Program-made: the position numbers and the translations under genes | Notes under the pieces: generated by a model | Told to the model about the DNA's origin: nothing | The model's database searches: none | What the model saw: the letters and a program-made list of their open reading frames with translations, nothing else | Source of the DNA: Cryptomeria japonica | Lineage: Eukaryota > Streptophyta > Pinopsida > Cupressales > Cupressaceae | Length of the DNA stretch: 64,000 bases | NCBI RefSeq assembly: GCF_030272615.1 | Contig: NC_081410.1 | Span: 226,291,415-226,355,414, forward strand | Direction: 5' to 3' | Shown: one piece after another, positions 36,005 to 47,857 of the stretch | Layout of the letters: every line of letters begins with the position of its first letter | Position numbering within the stretch: the first letter of the stretch is position 1

Positions 36005-37356
36005 TTTTAGTTTCAAAATATTTCATTCAGCTGCGTTCCTCTTTCTGCACTTTACAAATACTGGAATATGCTCTCTGGACACTAGTGATGGTTGGTTTGC
36101 AATACTTTGGACTTCGAAGATGGTTGGTCTACAATATTGATAACCAGTTGTCGGGGCCGATTCTAGGATCTTTCTTAGTTTATCCTCTTCCACTATTCTC
36201 ATCTATGGCCTTTTTGTGGGTTGCAGGGGTTCCTTATAGCTCCGTTTTATCGTTCTCCTTTGTATTTGAGCAAGGATATAGGGTTTTCTTCCTGATTCTT
36301 TCCCTATTGAGCTCTTTAATCAGTTTCTTATTTATATATATCTATATGTGGCTTGCCACTTTTGCAAAAAATAAAATAAAATTATATCCAATAAGCAAGC
36401 AATCTTTCACTTCTATCTTTTCATGTAAATCAAGGATAAGAATTAAAAATAACAAGGTATAACATATGTAGCATATTTAACATATAGATAAAAGTAAAAT
36501 TCATAAATAGAAATTATGAGTGCACATTCTTTTATCTTTTCTCATAAAATCCAAATAGCGTAATCATGCATCTTATGGTTTCAAGTTTCTAAGTTTAGAT
36601 TGCATAAGTTTTCTATTTTTCCACATGTTTTTGATTATCTACTTCTTTTCTTGAATAACATGTTTAGTTCGATACTAACATGTGTTTCCCATGATTTAGG
36701 AATTCAACTAACTGAGTTTAGTAATTTTCCATAACGGGTATAAAATAAAATGATAATTCATAATGCACATACTTATATGACTTTTTTAATGAAATTTCAA
36801 ATAATCATCATGACCTCTATTGTAAGGAACTAATTCAGAAATTAAACTCTTTTCTTTACTAATGATCTAAAATACACAACTCTCAAGATAATTATGTTCT
36901 TTTTTCTAATTATAAAACAATCTATCGCTCGTTTAAGAGCCTACCTCTGAAATTTGAGTCTAGTTTGATATGATCAGTGATGATCTTTTCCAATTCTGTC
37001 TGCAATACGTCTAGATTTCCAAACCTCTATGTTGTTTAATCCCTTAAGGTTCTCTCCTCTTTGTTCTTTCACCTCTCTTCTCTATTCACTACTCTATTTT
37101 CTATTCTCTATCCTTTGTTCTATCTTTACTATACTCTGCATATTTCTCCCTATTTCCAATACTGTCCTCTTTCTAAGTTTTACCAAAACAACGGTCTATA
37201 TATACTGATCCAATCTATATTTCTTCATATTTTCGAGCTAATCTCTCCGAGTGGTGGTCTGTTATCTAAGTTTATATTCGACACCTCTAATTGTTATAGT
37301 TATGGTAATAGTCCCAAAATAATTTAAACTATTATATTGCGAGCATGAGGTATTTC
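36005..37356. other. unassigned AT-rich spacer
   Basis: No element motif seen. A 125-codon hydrophobic plus-strand frame at 36085-36462 has no recognisable domain and is not called as a gene. Confidence 0.4.
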
Positions 37357-38270
37357 TATTGGCAATTGCCACTCATTTGATTGGTTTCAATATGTTGTCA
37401 TTGATGGAAATATGTCCCGACTTTATATTTTGGTTTGGTTGATTTCCGATAGACACTTCACCGTCACCGACAGGTTCCTCACTAGTTGGAAGGAATTCTA
37501 TGGGTATTGGCATTGCAGGCCGACATGGTTCACATTCAAGTTATCGATATTGGAGGCCGACATCATTTTGGGAGATCCGACAATCGGCAATAGAATTTGA
37601 TATTTATGTATAAATTTTATTGAGCTGACATGTATATTCATTTTGTAATTATCTTTGTAAGATGATATAAGACATGATGGATTGTAAGGGTATATAGGCT
37701 AGTTGATTAGATCATTTTGTAATTTGTAAGGTATGAAGAAATGTGTAAGGATAGGAGAATGTCATAATGCTCTGTAATGTGAAGTGTATTTAAGAGGTTA
37801 TTCTGGTAAGGGTTTAGGTTTCTAGACCAGAACAAACAAAGCTTAACCAAAACTGTATTTAGGCATAGAAGATGTTATCTTTGCAGTTCACTCATTTCTC
37901 CGGATTGTAGTCTGGATTTGTATGTAGTCAGTGAGGCTCCTTTTGTGATTGAGCAGTGTTATCTAGGCTGTAAGCCTTCTTGCAAGTGTAGGCCCCTATA
38001 TTTTGTAATATCTTTTCATATGGCTAGTGGATTGATATTGTGGGTCACAAATCCCACCGTGGTTTTTCCTGTTTGAGGTTTTCCATGTATAATTATCTGT
38101 GTTATGGTATTCATTTGTGTGATTGGCTTATTGGTTATTTTACTTCTTTCAATATTATATGTATTGGTATACCGGTTGGTGAATGCATGTTTTAATAAGG
38201 TTAAAATTGATCATTCAGGTAGAACACTGATTCACCTCCACCCCCCTCTCAGTGTTCTTGGATTCCAAAA
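37357..38270 (+). repeat. 5' LTR of the plus copy, ~914 bp
   Basis: The start TATTGGCAATTGCC is aligned with TGTTGGCATATGC of the minus copy (TG decayed to TA) and is followed by a matching TTGTCATTGATGG. The end GGATTCCAAAA corresponds to GGAAGTCCTAACA of the minus copy. The shared block at 38041-38090 (CACAAATCCCACCGTGGTTTTTCC) and CCCCCCTCTCAGTG at about 38239 (reverse of the G-run context) confirm the family. A TATA-like GTATTTAAGAGG lies near 37786. Confidence 0.7.
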
Positions 38271-38272
38271 AT

Positions 38273-38285
38273 TGGTATCAAAGCC
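38273..38285 (+). other. primer binding site, iMet tRNA type
   Basis: TGGTATCAAAGCC, one mismatch from the initiator tRNA-Met complement in the first 12 bases, three bases after the LTR end. Confidence 0.8.
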
Positions 38286-38338
38286 TTGTTCCTCGGAGGA
38301 AGTTTAACAACTTGGGGGAGATCTCGAATCTGGAATCA

Positions 38339-39463
38339 ATGGATATGAGTTTAGAGGAGCAACTTGAGGTAGCACTTGAAGATTATGATGCTAAAAGGAT
38401 GAAGAACTTGAAGTTACAAGATGAATTGAATTCTGCTCATGAATTCATTCTTGTCCTACAAGAGAGGCTGTCATCTGTTCAAGCTAGGAGGAAGGAACTT
38501 TTGCAGAAAACGAATAATGAAGAGTAGGATGCCCATAATGAGAGATGTCAGAAGCTGAGTTAGGAGAACATGGTCATGAGGAATGAAATGCAAGATTTAA
38601 CTATGGGGATGTCAAAGGAGATTGATGACTAGAAGAAGAAGGAAGAAAATCTTGTTGTATCTCTAAAAGACAAATTTGAGGAATTTGGTAGGTTGGTTCA
38701 TGAGAATCAGATGTCGAGGAAAAATTTGGTACAATCCCCGAGTAATGAATAAGAACTTGAGAGACAAATGATAATTCTGAGAGGTGATTTGACTGCTGCA
38801 AGTGAGTATAAAGAAAAATTCAAGGTTAGTTCAGCACAACTTGATGAGTTATTCAAAAGTCAAAAAAGATAGAATGTAGATTCCAGTGGACTTGGATTTG
38901 AACAAGGTTAGAGCTCCGGTACTGCCAATGAAGATCAAAACCAGAGGGCACCAGTAAGGAAGCTTAATGCTTATAAATTTAATGGTAGATGCTTTATTTG
39001 TAATGAATTTGGTCACATGACTAGGCAATGTAGAAATAGAGAAAATAAGAACTATAATTCTGCTCCCAATCAATGTTTTAAATGCAATAAGTATGATCAT
39101 AAGACAAAAGATTGCCGAATGAATGTTAAATGTTATGCATGTGGAAAATTTGGACATATGACTAATCAGTGCAGGTCAAGCAATTATACTGGTTTTAGCA
39201 AAGCAATTAAAAAGAACAATGTTACATGTTATGCATGCAATGAGGTTGGAAACATAGCTAAGTTCTGTAGAGGTAGAAATCCATCGGTTAACAATGAAGC
39301 ATCAAATAAGAAAGGAAAAGAGAAGGTTGATGAAATCTGACAAGATCATATCAAGAAATGGGTTAGGAAGTCAGAAGATCAATCAGTAGATGGAAATGCT
39401 CCGATTACTCAACCAACAGAGGAGGTTTCTCATGCACCGGTAGGAAGCTCATCTTGTAACTAA
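38339..39463 (+). pseudogene. gag-like ORF: coiled coil plus four zinc knuckles
   Basis: A single frame from ATG 38339 to TAA 39461-39463 is interrupted by about seven stops, mostly TAG. Residues 1-150 are strongly helical and charged (LEEQLEVALEDYDAKRMKN, then LVVSLKDKFEEFGRLV), a coiled coil. Four CCHC knuckles follow: CFICNEFGHMTRQC, CFKCNKYDHKTKDC, CYACGKFGHMTNQC and CYACNEVGNIAKFC, the last with Asn for His. The C-terminus ends GSSSCN. The UBN2 capsid region normally found N-terminal in copia gag is missing, and the ORF begins only ~55 bp after the primer site, so the gag is N-terminally reduced or the start lies in deleted sequence. Confidence 0.78.
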
Positions 39464-39813
39464 GGAAGATGCCTCAGGGGTAGGAAAAAATCATGACAAT
39501 ACTACTTATGCCCCGAGAAGAGAATTTGGAAGATGTTCCAAACATTAGAGATGCTTGTCTGGCATGGAGATGTTAGATCGAGATCCGGTATCTTTCATAG
39601 GAAGGCATTCATATCAATGACGGATTAGGGTTTTTCTTAGAGGATAAAAGGTTGAATTCACCTCATTTCTAATCACTTTTCATTCAGAGTGATTCAGAAT
39701 GAGTCTAAGGAAATTCAGTGCAATTGATATCTTCTTGAGCAATTTTCACTAGAAATCGGAAGAGTTCTTTAGGGTTTTTACCGGCAACTATTCACAGGTA
39801 TTTAGATTTCATC

Positions 39814-41297
39814 ATGGAAGCGGGATCATCATCTGCACCAAATTTTATTTCAAATCCTACTATTGTTGAGGTCAAGGATCGTCTTAGGCTGATTTTCAAG
39901 CGATATCCATATATAGCCACCTTGGATGATTTAGTTGGTTCTTTTTCCTGTGTCCCAGAAGGAGTTGTATATGTTGAAGATGCCAAAGCTTACATTCACT
40001 ATCATATTAAGGATTTGGGAACCAATGATATTAAGATCATGTATATGAGCGAGTTAATGGGAAATTCTAGAAAGATTAAGCATGAGTATCATCATATTGA
40101 GGATCCAGGGTTTACCAACATTCTAGATATTCCCAAATTTGAAAATAAGATTGTTAGATGTGTTTTAAGCAGAGTGCATGGATAATTCATCTGGTTGGAC
40201 ATACCATATGAGATCTCGAAGGAGGTCATTAGGGAAATCACCAGTTTGTCATAGATTGGGCAATGTCCAGAGAGGAAGGTTTCTAATGATTAGGTCAACA
40301 AGATCACCGATGCAACATCAACACTATGACCGACAAAGATATCAGATTCAGAAGCATCATTATTAGTTACAAGGTAACTTAGTCAAACCATCTAAAGTCT
40401 ATTTCCAATTCCTGCATTTATGTAACACATAAAATGATGAGGGAAAATGAGAAGTTAGATCTTTGCGAATGGATGTTAGATGAATTGTTAATTAACCTAG
40501 GGAAGATCAAAGGAGAGAAGAAGGGAAAATTCTGGTATAGAAATTGTATTGTTTGTTTGATGTTATTTTCCATTAATGAAACTCCCAATTTTGTGAAGAG
40601 ACAATGGGCATTTGATATCCCGGTAGGAAGGCAACTAAAATAATCTATTGCTATTTTGGGTAGTCAGCGAGATGATAAAGTATGAGGTTACTTTAAGGCA
40701 TTCCATAAGGCTATGAATTCTAGGGAGAGGGTTCCAAAGAAAATTGTTGAGAAAAACTCAACTGAGATATGCTTCATGGTTAACAAAGATGAAACTTTGA
40801 TGGATGATATCAAGCCCCAAAAGATATGGATTGAAGAGATGGGTTATGAAGTTGATGCACAGATTCTAGATGCTTATGCACAATTGCTAATTGATGCACC
40901 TATTGATGAAGTTGAGGAAACCTTTGGTACTGCTAAGAAGAAAGAGAAAGAGGTTGAAACCGAGTTTAACCAAAAGAAGAGGGAGAAGCAATAGGGTAAG
41001 GCAAGAAAATTTGTTGAATAGGTTTCATAGAACATAAAGGCATTAATTGATGTTGTTTCAAAAAAAGGAATGAGGAGGAAAGAACCAAATTTTTTTACTG
41101 AGTCTATTCCATCAGAATTTGGATCTGATGATGACACACCCTTAGCATTCAAGAGGGAATTGAGGAAGAAAATTGAAGAGACTAAGGTGGAAGTAGCCAA
41201 TTAGGAAAGTTACAATCAAGGTACTGACACAGAAGCGAGCTCTAAAGAAAACACCTTCTGCCCCATCCGGTACTGAAAGAAGAAAGAAGATGAATGA
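39814..41297 (+). pseudogene. ORFx, unknown function (plus copy, 3'-truncated)
   Basis: Starts MEAGSSSAPNFISNPTIVEV and aligns along its length with the minus-strand ORFx: EGVVYVEDAKAYIHYHIKDL, the segment with FIWLDIPYEISKEVIREITS, KLDLCEWMLDELLINLGKIK (about 40450), PQKIWIEEMGYEVDAQILDA (40815) and a basic Lys-rich stretch near 41230. Frame changes and TAG/TAA stops occur at about 40183, 40250, 40640, 40993 and 41200. Homology ends near 41297, about 350 codons into the family. It probably makes an element-encoded protein with a structured N-terminus and coiled-coil tail; its role is unknown. Confidence 0.7.
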
Positions 41298-41640
41298 CAC
41301 TTGTTATCACTGTTTAAAAATGGATATTCTTGTTCCATAATTGGCTAAAAGTTTGCATAAAAAATTGAGTCTGGTATGGCCTTGTTGCCTCTGATTGTCT
41401 TAGGTCAGAAGAGGGTTTAAGGTTTGAGTTCTAACCCTTCTAGTTTTTTAGAAAAAACCTTATGTTCTAATTCTGCGTTACTTTTATCACTCAAAGAAGG
41501 GTCGGTCTATCATAAGAAGTGTCCCCCCATTAGATATTAGCCTAGGCAGTCCCTTAATTTTTTAAATTTATTCGCCTTCACTTTACCTTGTTCTAATGTT
41601 TGTCGGGCCCCGTAAGCATTGTGCAACTCTTTGTTAATCT
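41298..41640. other. unassigned junction region
   Basis: Sequence after the ORFx break point shows no coding motif. It leads into the repeat region at 41640 and may be the start of the LTR of the gypsy element whose gag is at 47922. Confidence 0.35.
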
Positions 41641-42770
41641 AGTGATTGCCATTGTTTCATTAAGCAAAGTTGCTAGCAGGTTAATGTTTGCGAAATAGCA
41701 AAAGGCATAGGCGGGCCTGACCAAGTGGATTGACTGTGAGATAAAAGAACTGCATCTTGATTATGATCCAATGGGTCACGTTGATTCGCTAGCCAAGGAT
41801 GCACATGGTATATGTCCTATGAAACAATGAAAGACTTGGCGGGACCCATGAGACAAGCGGCTTTCCTTGGCTAAAGGGTGATCGGGTTTGAAAAGATCAA
41901 CGACTCGCTTTGATTCACAGCTAGAAGATGCACGTGTTCTACCTTTCATGAAATAGCGAATGGGTGGTGGGCCTGGGTGAGGTGGTCTTAGAAAGGATAA
42001 ACAATAGGCAAGTTCCTGAGTTCTAATGGCCTGCGTTGATTCGTGAAGACAAGATGATCGCAAGTTAGCCATTGCAAAATGACGAAAGACAGGTGGCAAT
42101 CACATGGAGGCACGACATGGCAGGATAGATGGTGTGTTTTTTAGAGCATAAAGGGTGACATGTGAAGTGCACATGGTTCTGAAGGGTAGTTGAGGGCTTG
42201 CCTTGATTTCAACCGATAGTTATATGGAGAATAGTGGAGTAAAGCACGTGGCGGTTTTAGAATGGAACCCGATGGAACTTCTTGGGCAAATGGTCGACTG
42301 CCACGTGGCATTTGTTAACTGGTGACGAGGTGCTGTAAGTGATCCCTGAGATAAAGGGACCACTTGAAAGGTCTGAAGCCTATTAAAAGATATTCATCTC
42401 ATGGCAGATCCAACGGTCGTCGTTGTTTCATTGCCCGAAGATGCCTGCAGCTTAGTCTCTGTGAAATGGCGAAAACCGTTAGCCATCAAGGTGAGGCGTG
42501 GTTAGTTAGTGAGACTGATGGTCATTGTTGGAGTTAAAGACCAGGCAGGTAGATCTTAATCTAACGGTCGATGTGGCTTCGTGAAAGGAAAAGTGCATGA
42601 GTGTTAAGGCCTGCGAAATGGCGAAAAGAAGGTAGGGCCCGACACTAACATAGAGAGATCAGATGAAGATAAAGGCACTGCAAGTTCTCGTAATCCAACG
42701 GCCGGCGTTGCTACATGAAAAGAAAGTTCTTGTGATATAGGCTCCACAAAATAGCAAAAGAAACAAAACA
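41640..42770. repeat. degenerate tandem repeats, ~7 units of about 110-200 bp
   Basis: A core close to TGCGAAATGGCGAAAGA followed by a GGTGGGCCCG-like stretch recurs at 41689, 41818, 41948, 42073, 42470, 42612 and 42745. Each core is preceded 30-50 bp upstream by a GTTGATTCG/GTTGTTTCA-like segment, and several by CCAACGGTC (for example 42409, 42552, 42698). Spacing is irregular, with one large gap between 42107 and 42470. It may be the U3 part of a Ty3/gypsy LTR. Confidence 0.6.
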
Positions 42771-43090
42771 GAGAGAATACTTTGAGAAGTTATGACCCGT
42801 TGGAGCCCGTTTTTGAATTCGGTTTGTAAAATCAATTTTGAGGTGATGGCGGAAGCATGCGGGGTAAATTTCTAAAATTTAATGCCAACTTGCCATATTA
42901 GAAGTCCACATCAACTTGATTGTTAACATTATTTTATCGAAGTCTCTTGCAGAGCAATTGGTGCAGAGCAGTTTTTCTTCAAACAAATAACAGGTTTTTG
43001 TGCCTTTTCTTGATAATTCTGGTATGTTTTTAGTCATTTCTTCAGTAGAGATTTGTGCAAAGTTTCAATTGGTATAGTTGCATATTCAAA
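42771..43090. other. leader before the large unknown ORF
   Basis: No tRNA-complementary primer site or coding motif was found here, which argues against this being the end of a 5' LTR. Confidence 0.35.
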
Positions 43091-46000
43091 ATGGCACCAA
43101 GAATGAAGTTGAAAGGAAAAGTGAATTACTAGGACAAGAACATTTGTGATGATTTTTTAGAACAGTTAACCATGTCTACCAATGCCAGGGCTACGACCAA
43201 AGAATTAGTACTAAAGAACCCTCGTTTGAGAATTGGGGATGGCTTGTATGATAAAGGTAATTGGTTAAGGGACCCAGAAATAGGAATGTCAGGTTTAGGA
43301 TGGTTCAAAGTAGGTTTTGGGTAGAGACATTCCCTCGCTCCTTTGAATAGCATATGGGAACTGGATGTGGGGAAGCTTGTGGTCCCTGGTGTATTCATGG
43401 ATATAGATTTGTTGGCAATAATTGAATAGAATTATGACCCTATAGCAAGATGTATCAGGATTGTGAAGGGATCAACCCTGATTGAAATAAAGGATGATGA
43501 ATTCAGAAATGTGTTCAAACTCAGTGAGGCTTCAAATTTGTTAGAGCCTATTGACTTTGAGTCATTAGCCCAGATCTAAAATGCACAAAGGGATCATCTT
43601 AGGAGTGGCCCATTGAAAGAATTCTTTATTAAGATAGGAGGGTTAATAGTTGTAGGCCCCAGCACAATGGAACCATTCTCCCTCAATTTGTTTACTTTGA
43701 GAGCTAAGGGTATGTATTGGGCATTATGTCAGATCTTTGGAGAAGATACTGAGAGAAACATGCCAACCCATTATATGCTAATGATTCCACAAATTCTAAA
43801 CCCCTCTTTGGCCATAACATTTGATTTTGTGCCATACCTTACTAATGCAATTCATGCAGGGTTAGTAGGGATAAAAAATGGTAAGGTGGATAGGTTGTTT
43901 GGATGGTACTCCCTGCTAATGTACATGTTTTTGTTCAAAGGTGCTGACTATTTTGTAAAGGAAATGGACTTGGTTAAGGTAAAGGATAAGGAAGAGACAC
44001 CTATCCAACTTTGGAGGACCATTTTATAATGGGATAGAGAGGATGCTAGTTTTCTGAAGTTTGATAGATGCTTTGCATCTAAGATTAGAATTATTTTATG
44101 CACAAAAAACCCTAGGATTCCTAAGGCTCTTTTGGGATTCCTCGGGACTAAATAGTTTGCAGAAGGCATTAAGCTTGTTCACAATTGGGGGGATATGTAT
44201 ATATACCCTATTTCTACTATTTTCAGAGTGTATGGTTTCAGCGGTACTCCCTACTTACTACCCTATGAGGTCCCATTGAAGATAGGGATTGTAGAAGTTT
44301 TGAGACAAGTTGGAGGAGTACAAGAGGCAGAGCTAACCAATAGGGGTAAAGGGACTATTTTCCCAACTAATACCATGGACCATCATTTTGTAATCACCAA
44401 AGGTGGCTGGAAATATTTTGAAGAATTCTTTAAGCCATATAGGCTATCAACTGCAGTTTCAAGATGTGCCGACCCTAAGGATTTCTTCAATGGCATGTTC
44501 AGAAAGAGGGGGATGTGTAAAGGTAGGCCTCATCAATTTCAGTTCCCTGAAGATTTAATTAGGAATGAATTCAGCTTAGATGAGCAGGAACTGAGGAAGG
44601 AGAAGTGGGTTGCATATAAAAAGGCTCTTGATTTCATTCATCAATTTGATAGTAGCTATGACCCTCTTTCTAGCTTCAATCCTTTTGAGGGGAAAGTCCA
44701 ATTCTTGATTCTCTATTTTGAAGACCTCATGCAAACCTTAAAAGAGAAAAGAGAGGCCATAATGCAAAATGATCCTGATAGGGTTAAATTGGTCCTATCT
44801 AAGCCTGCATTTGCTAAGGCTATCGCACCTGGTGACTATGTAATGCATAAGAAATCAAAGTACATTGTGATGATGCCAGTGATAGGGGAGCCTCCACTTC
44901 CAGAGGGAAAAGAGCAATTGAAGATGTCATTGACATCCGAGATTCCCCTAAAAGGCAAAGAGTGGGGAAGGAAGTTGAAACTGATGAACCTCAATATTCT
45001 CCATCTCAGTCACCTATTCACATAGGATATGAGTGAGCGGTGGCTAAACAGTTGCTACAGTTAGGGAGTCTCGGTGAAATTGCATACACCTATGAGGAGA
45101 CCCAAGAAGGGATGCCAGAAGAGCCACCTAGTGCTGAAATGAATTTGATTGATGGTGAGCCAAAGGGCCAAGAATTGGACCTTACTGTTAAACAAGCCAG
45201 TGAAGAATTCCTTGTTGACAGTAATTTTTTTACAACAGGGGCTTTCATGCAATTTTTTTGGAAGCAAAACATGGAACGATTCAAGGTCAGATGTGAGAAA
45301 AGGAAGAGTGAACAACTTCTCAGAGATGAAACTCAAGTGGAAGAATAAATTAAGCAAGAAATGATGGAAGAGTTTAAGACTATTACCCCTGAGAAAGGAA
45401 GGGAGATGGTGTCTAAAGCTAGCATGTTAATCCTCCCTGAATGGGATATAGCTGATGCTTTAGTTCTTGAAGTAGTGATGAAGGAAACAAAGCCAAAGGA
45501 AGGAGTGATCTTCAGCAAGGATAACGCTATTCTGGTCATGTGGTCATGGAAGAAGGATGAGAACAAAAGGAGGAAAAGTGTATTAGATTCTAGTCTCGTA
45601 GGAGGCATGACTGTTAAGAGAGTCCAAGATATAGGGGTAGTGGAAGTTGCAAGCACAGTTTTGGAAACTACAAAGTTCAGTGTGGCAGTAGCAGAGAAAG
45701 AGGAAAAAGAAAAAGCTAATCTCCAATTGAAATTGGAGACCATCTTAAAGGCTTACAATGAGGCCAAAGAAGGCATAGCCAACAGAGACAACGTTATCAC
45801 TAGACTTTAGAGTCAGTTGGCAGGACAACACCATCTAGGTGAATCCTCTACACTCATGATAGATTCCTCTCCAGCAAGACCTCCACCTTCTAGCCCCATT
45901 ATAGAATATCCCCCTTCTCCTCTGCCTTCTGGTTTCTAGTCAGCTGAAACTATCTAGCATGAGTTGGAAAAATTGAAACAAGCTCAAGCCTTGTTTACAA

Positions 46001-46731
46001 ACAAATATGAAGAAAAGGAGAAAGCCACAATCTTGAAGTTTGCTAATTCAGTCAAGGCCTCCATTGTATACATTAATATGAAGAGGATCCTGGATATTTT
46101 GATCAAATTCAAAGAGGATGAAGCCACCTTGAAACCAATTCTTAATAAGTGGATGCCTAGAGTTAAGGAGTTAGAGCTCATGTGTTCATCCCATGCAGAT
46201 GCAGAGGAGAATGACAATCTTAGGTTCACCAGTGAGTTCATAAAAGAGATGAATATACTCTCAGAGGAAAGGGCAGCTGTAAAAAGAAAAGCCCAATTAT
46301 ATAGAAAAGAATATTCAGATCATAAATTTGAATTTTTCCCAGGGGGTTTTGTTGGTCCCATTCAATTGAAAGAGGAGAAGACCTGGTTAGCAGAGCTAGA
46401 CCACAAATTTTCCAAAAGGATTAATGAAATTATTAACACCGATGACACATCCTTATTTGTCCAAACAGTTGAAGAAATTGAAAAAGTGAAATCATATTAT
46501 GGTTTCATAGAAACAGAAATTGGGGAGTTAAGGGTCACTTGGAAGAGGCTAGAAGGAATGAAACAGAAGATTGTTAACTTTGTTTGGCAAAGTGATAACT
46601 TTTCTAGGAGTGGAAGGGCAAATATGTCGAAAAAAAGAAAGATGCTCCAGAGCAGGCAGAAGAGGTTGCAACAGAACAACAAACAGAACAGGCCGTTGAT
46701 ATTGAGAAAGACTTGTAACTATTTATTGGAA
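43091..46731 (+). pseudogene. large ORF of unknown function (~1,200 codons) upstream of a gypsy gag
   Basis: Reads from ATG 43091 (MAPRMKLKGKVNY) with few breaks: stops near 43130, 43322, 43426, 43577, 44027 and 44155, a frame change near 44930, another stop near 45810, and a final frame change near 46610; it ends EKDL at TAA 46732. The N-terminal ~600 codons look globular (FVPYLTNAIHAGLVGIKNGK, KVDRLFGWYSLLMYMFLFKG, VFRVYGFSGTPYLLPYEVPL-like). About codon 620 is a basic cluster SPKRQRVGKE, NLS-like. The C-terminal half is helical and charged with a probable coiled coil. I recognise no family. It lies before two tRNA-Arg-type primer-site-like sequences and a gag, so it could be an accessory ORF of that element or of a neighbouring one. 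Confidence 0.6.
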
Positions 46732-46734
46732 AGT

Positions 46735-47633
46735 ACCACGGTTTGTAAAAACTTTTCTTAAGAATGTCCGAAGCTTGTAAGTATCCATAATATTATAAAT
46801 GGAAACCAGGACTAGTGAAATGGGGATCACAAGAATTTTTTAAAGAAACTTTGCAGAAATATATCTGGGCTTTTCTAGTTATTATAGAGAATATTTTGAG
46901 TTTTGTAAGACTTTTCAAAATGAATATCAATATACAGATCAAAAACTTTTGAGCCTAAAACTTGTGTTGTCTTTTGGTGTGCTTTCTATAATTTACTGGT
47001 TTCATTTGAGTAATCTAGGGTTATTCAACTGAACGTGGATTGTAATGCAATCTTTATGGATATGTTTCTTAGATTTTCTCTTCAGCAGAGGAATTAAATA
47101 TGCATGAAATATCTCTGTCAGTAGGTTATTTTGTTTGAAGCTTTGAATTTGATAAACACTATTTAGTTTAATAAGAGAGGACTCTTATATATGTCAGGTA
47201 TGTATGGGGTAAATAGGAGATGAAGTGATGAGATGTATGGGGATGTTTAATTGTGAAATCCTTTCTTAATTTAGATGACTCTATAGCCTTGATAAGGCAC
47301 TGGTATCAGTCGTAGTTTTTTTTCTACATCTTCTGAGGATCAATACTGAAAATGAGCATAAGATTTCCTTTATTATTTTAGTTTATGTTGAGGTGATAAG
47401 ATCCACTAGTTTTCGAACACTGGTTTACTGTGGATCTTGTTTAAAAGTGTGAAATTATTCATAGAAGGTATACCCGTTTGAACTTTGGATAAGTTCAAAG
47501 TGTAGAAGGTTCTTGAAACCTTGTCATATGTTTCTCTAAGGTCATTTTTTCCTTGATCTCCTCATTTGGAGACAGAGTTATTATTTTTCTTACACGAGAT
47601 AAGAGGGGAATCAAAATTTGAGACCAACAAAAG
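46735..47633 (+). other. candidate LTR end / leader before gypsy primer site
   Basis: Non-coding, ending at the primer-site-like TGGCGACTC at 47634. The LTR boundaries cannot be set because no second copy is present: the LTR could be only this ~0.9 kb, or it could include the unknown ORF and the repeats upstream. Confidence 0.35.
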
Positions 47634-47651
47634 TGGCGACTCTTCTTGGGA
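47634..47651 (+). other. primer-binding-site-like sequence, Arg-tRNA type (1)
   Basis: TGGCGACTCTTCTTGGGA. Its first nine bases are complementary to the end of a plant tRNA-Arg (TGGCGACTC...), the primer used by Ogre-type Ty3/gypsy elements. A similar sequence lies 224 bp downstream. Confidence 0.55.
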
Positions 47652-47755
47652 GAGTCATAGTGTGTATCCGTGTTGTAGATTGGTGCTTGAATTAGCTCAG
47701 AATGTTGTTTGGATATCTGTGTTGAGAAAATTTGCCTGACCTTTGATTTGTGTTG

Positions 47756-47772
47756 TCTCTCTCTCTCTCTCT
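47756..47772. repeat. (TC)n microsatellite
   Basis: Uninterrupted TC run between the two primer-site-like sequences. Confidence 0.9.
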
Positions 47773-47857
47773 AAAATATTTGTGATTTTGGTTTTTTTAA
47801 AAATCGGCAAATATTCTGTTTAAAGCTTATTTTCATATTCCCCACAGTCTTTGTGGG

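Larger units (their letters stand above)
37357..41300 (+). mobile_element. Sirevirus-like LTR element without pol, plus copy
   Basis: Order: 5' LTR (37357-38270), iMet primer site, gag (coiled coil plus four zinc knuckles), ~350-bp gap, then the unknown ORFx. There is no pol between gag and ORFx, as in the minus copy at 29411-34455. ORFx homology ends at about 41297; the rest of ORFx, the polypurine tracts and the 3' LTR are absent, so this copy is 3'-truncated. Confidence 0.75.

Noticed and set aside
36085-36462. 125-codon hydrophobic plus-strand ORF
   Set aside because: No domain, no homologous copy in the window and AT-rich surroundings; probably chance.
45061-45743. Minus-strand ORFs of 98 and 136 codons
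   Set aside because: Opposite strand of the large unknown ORF at 43091-46731, which has the longer frame.
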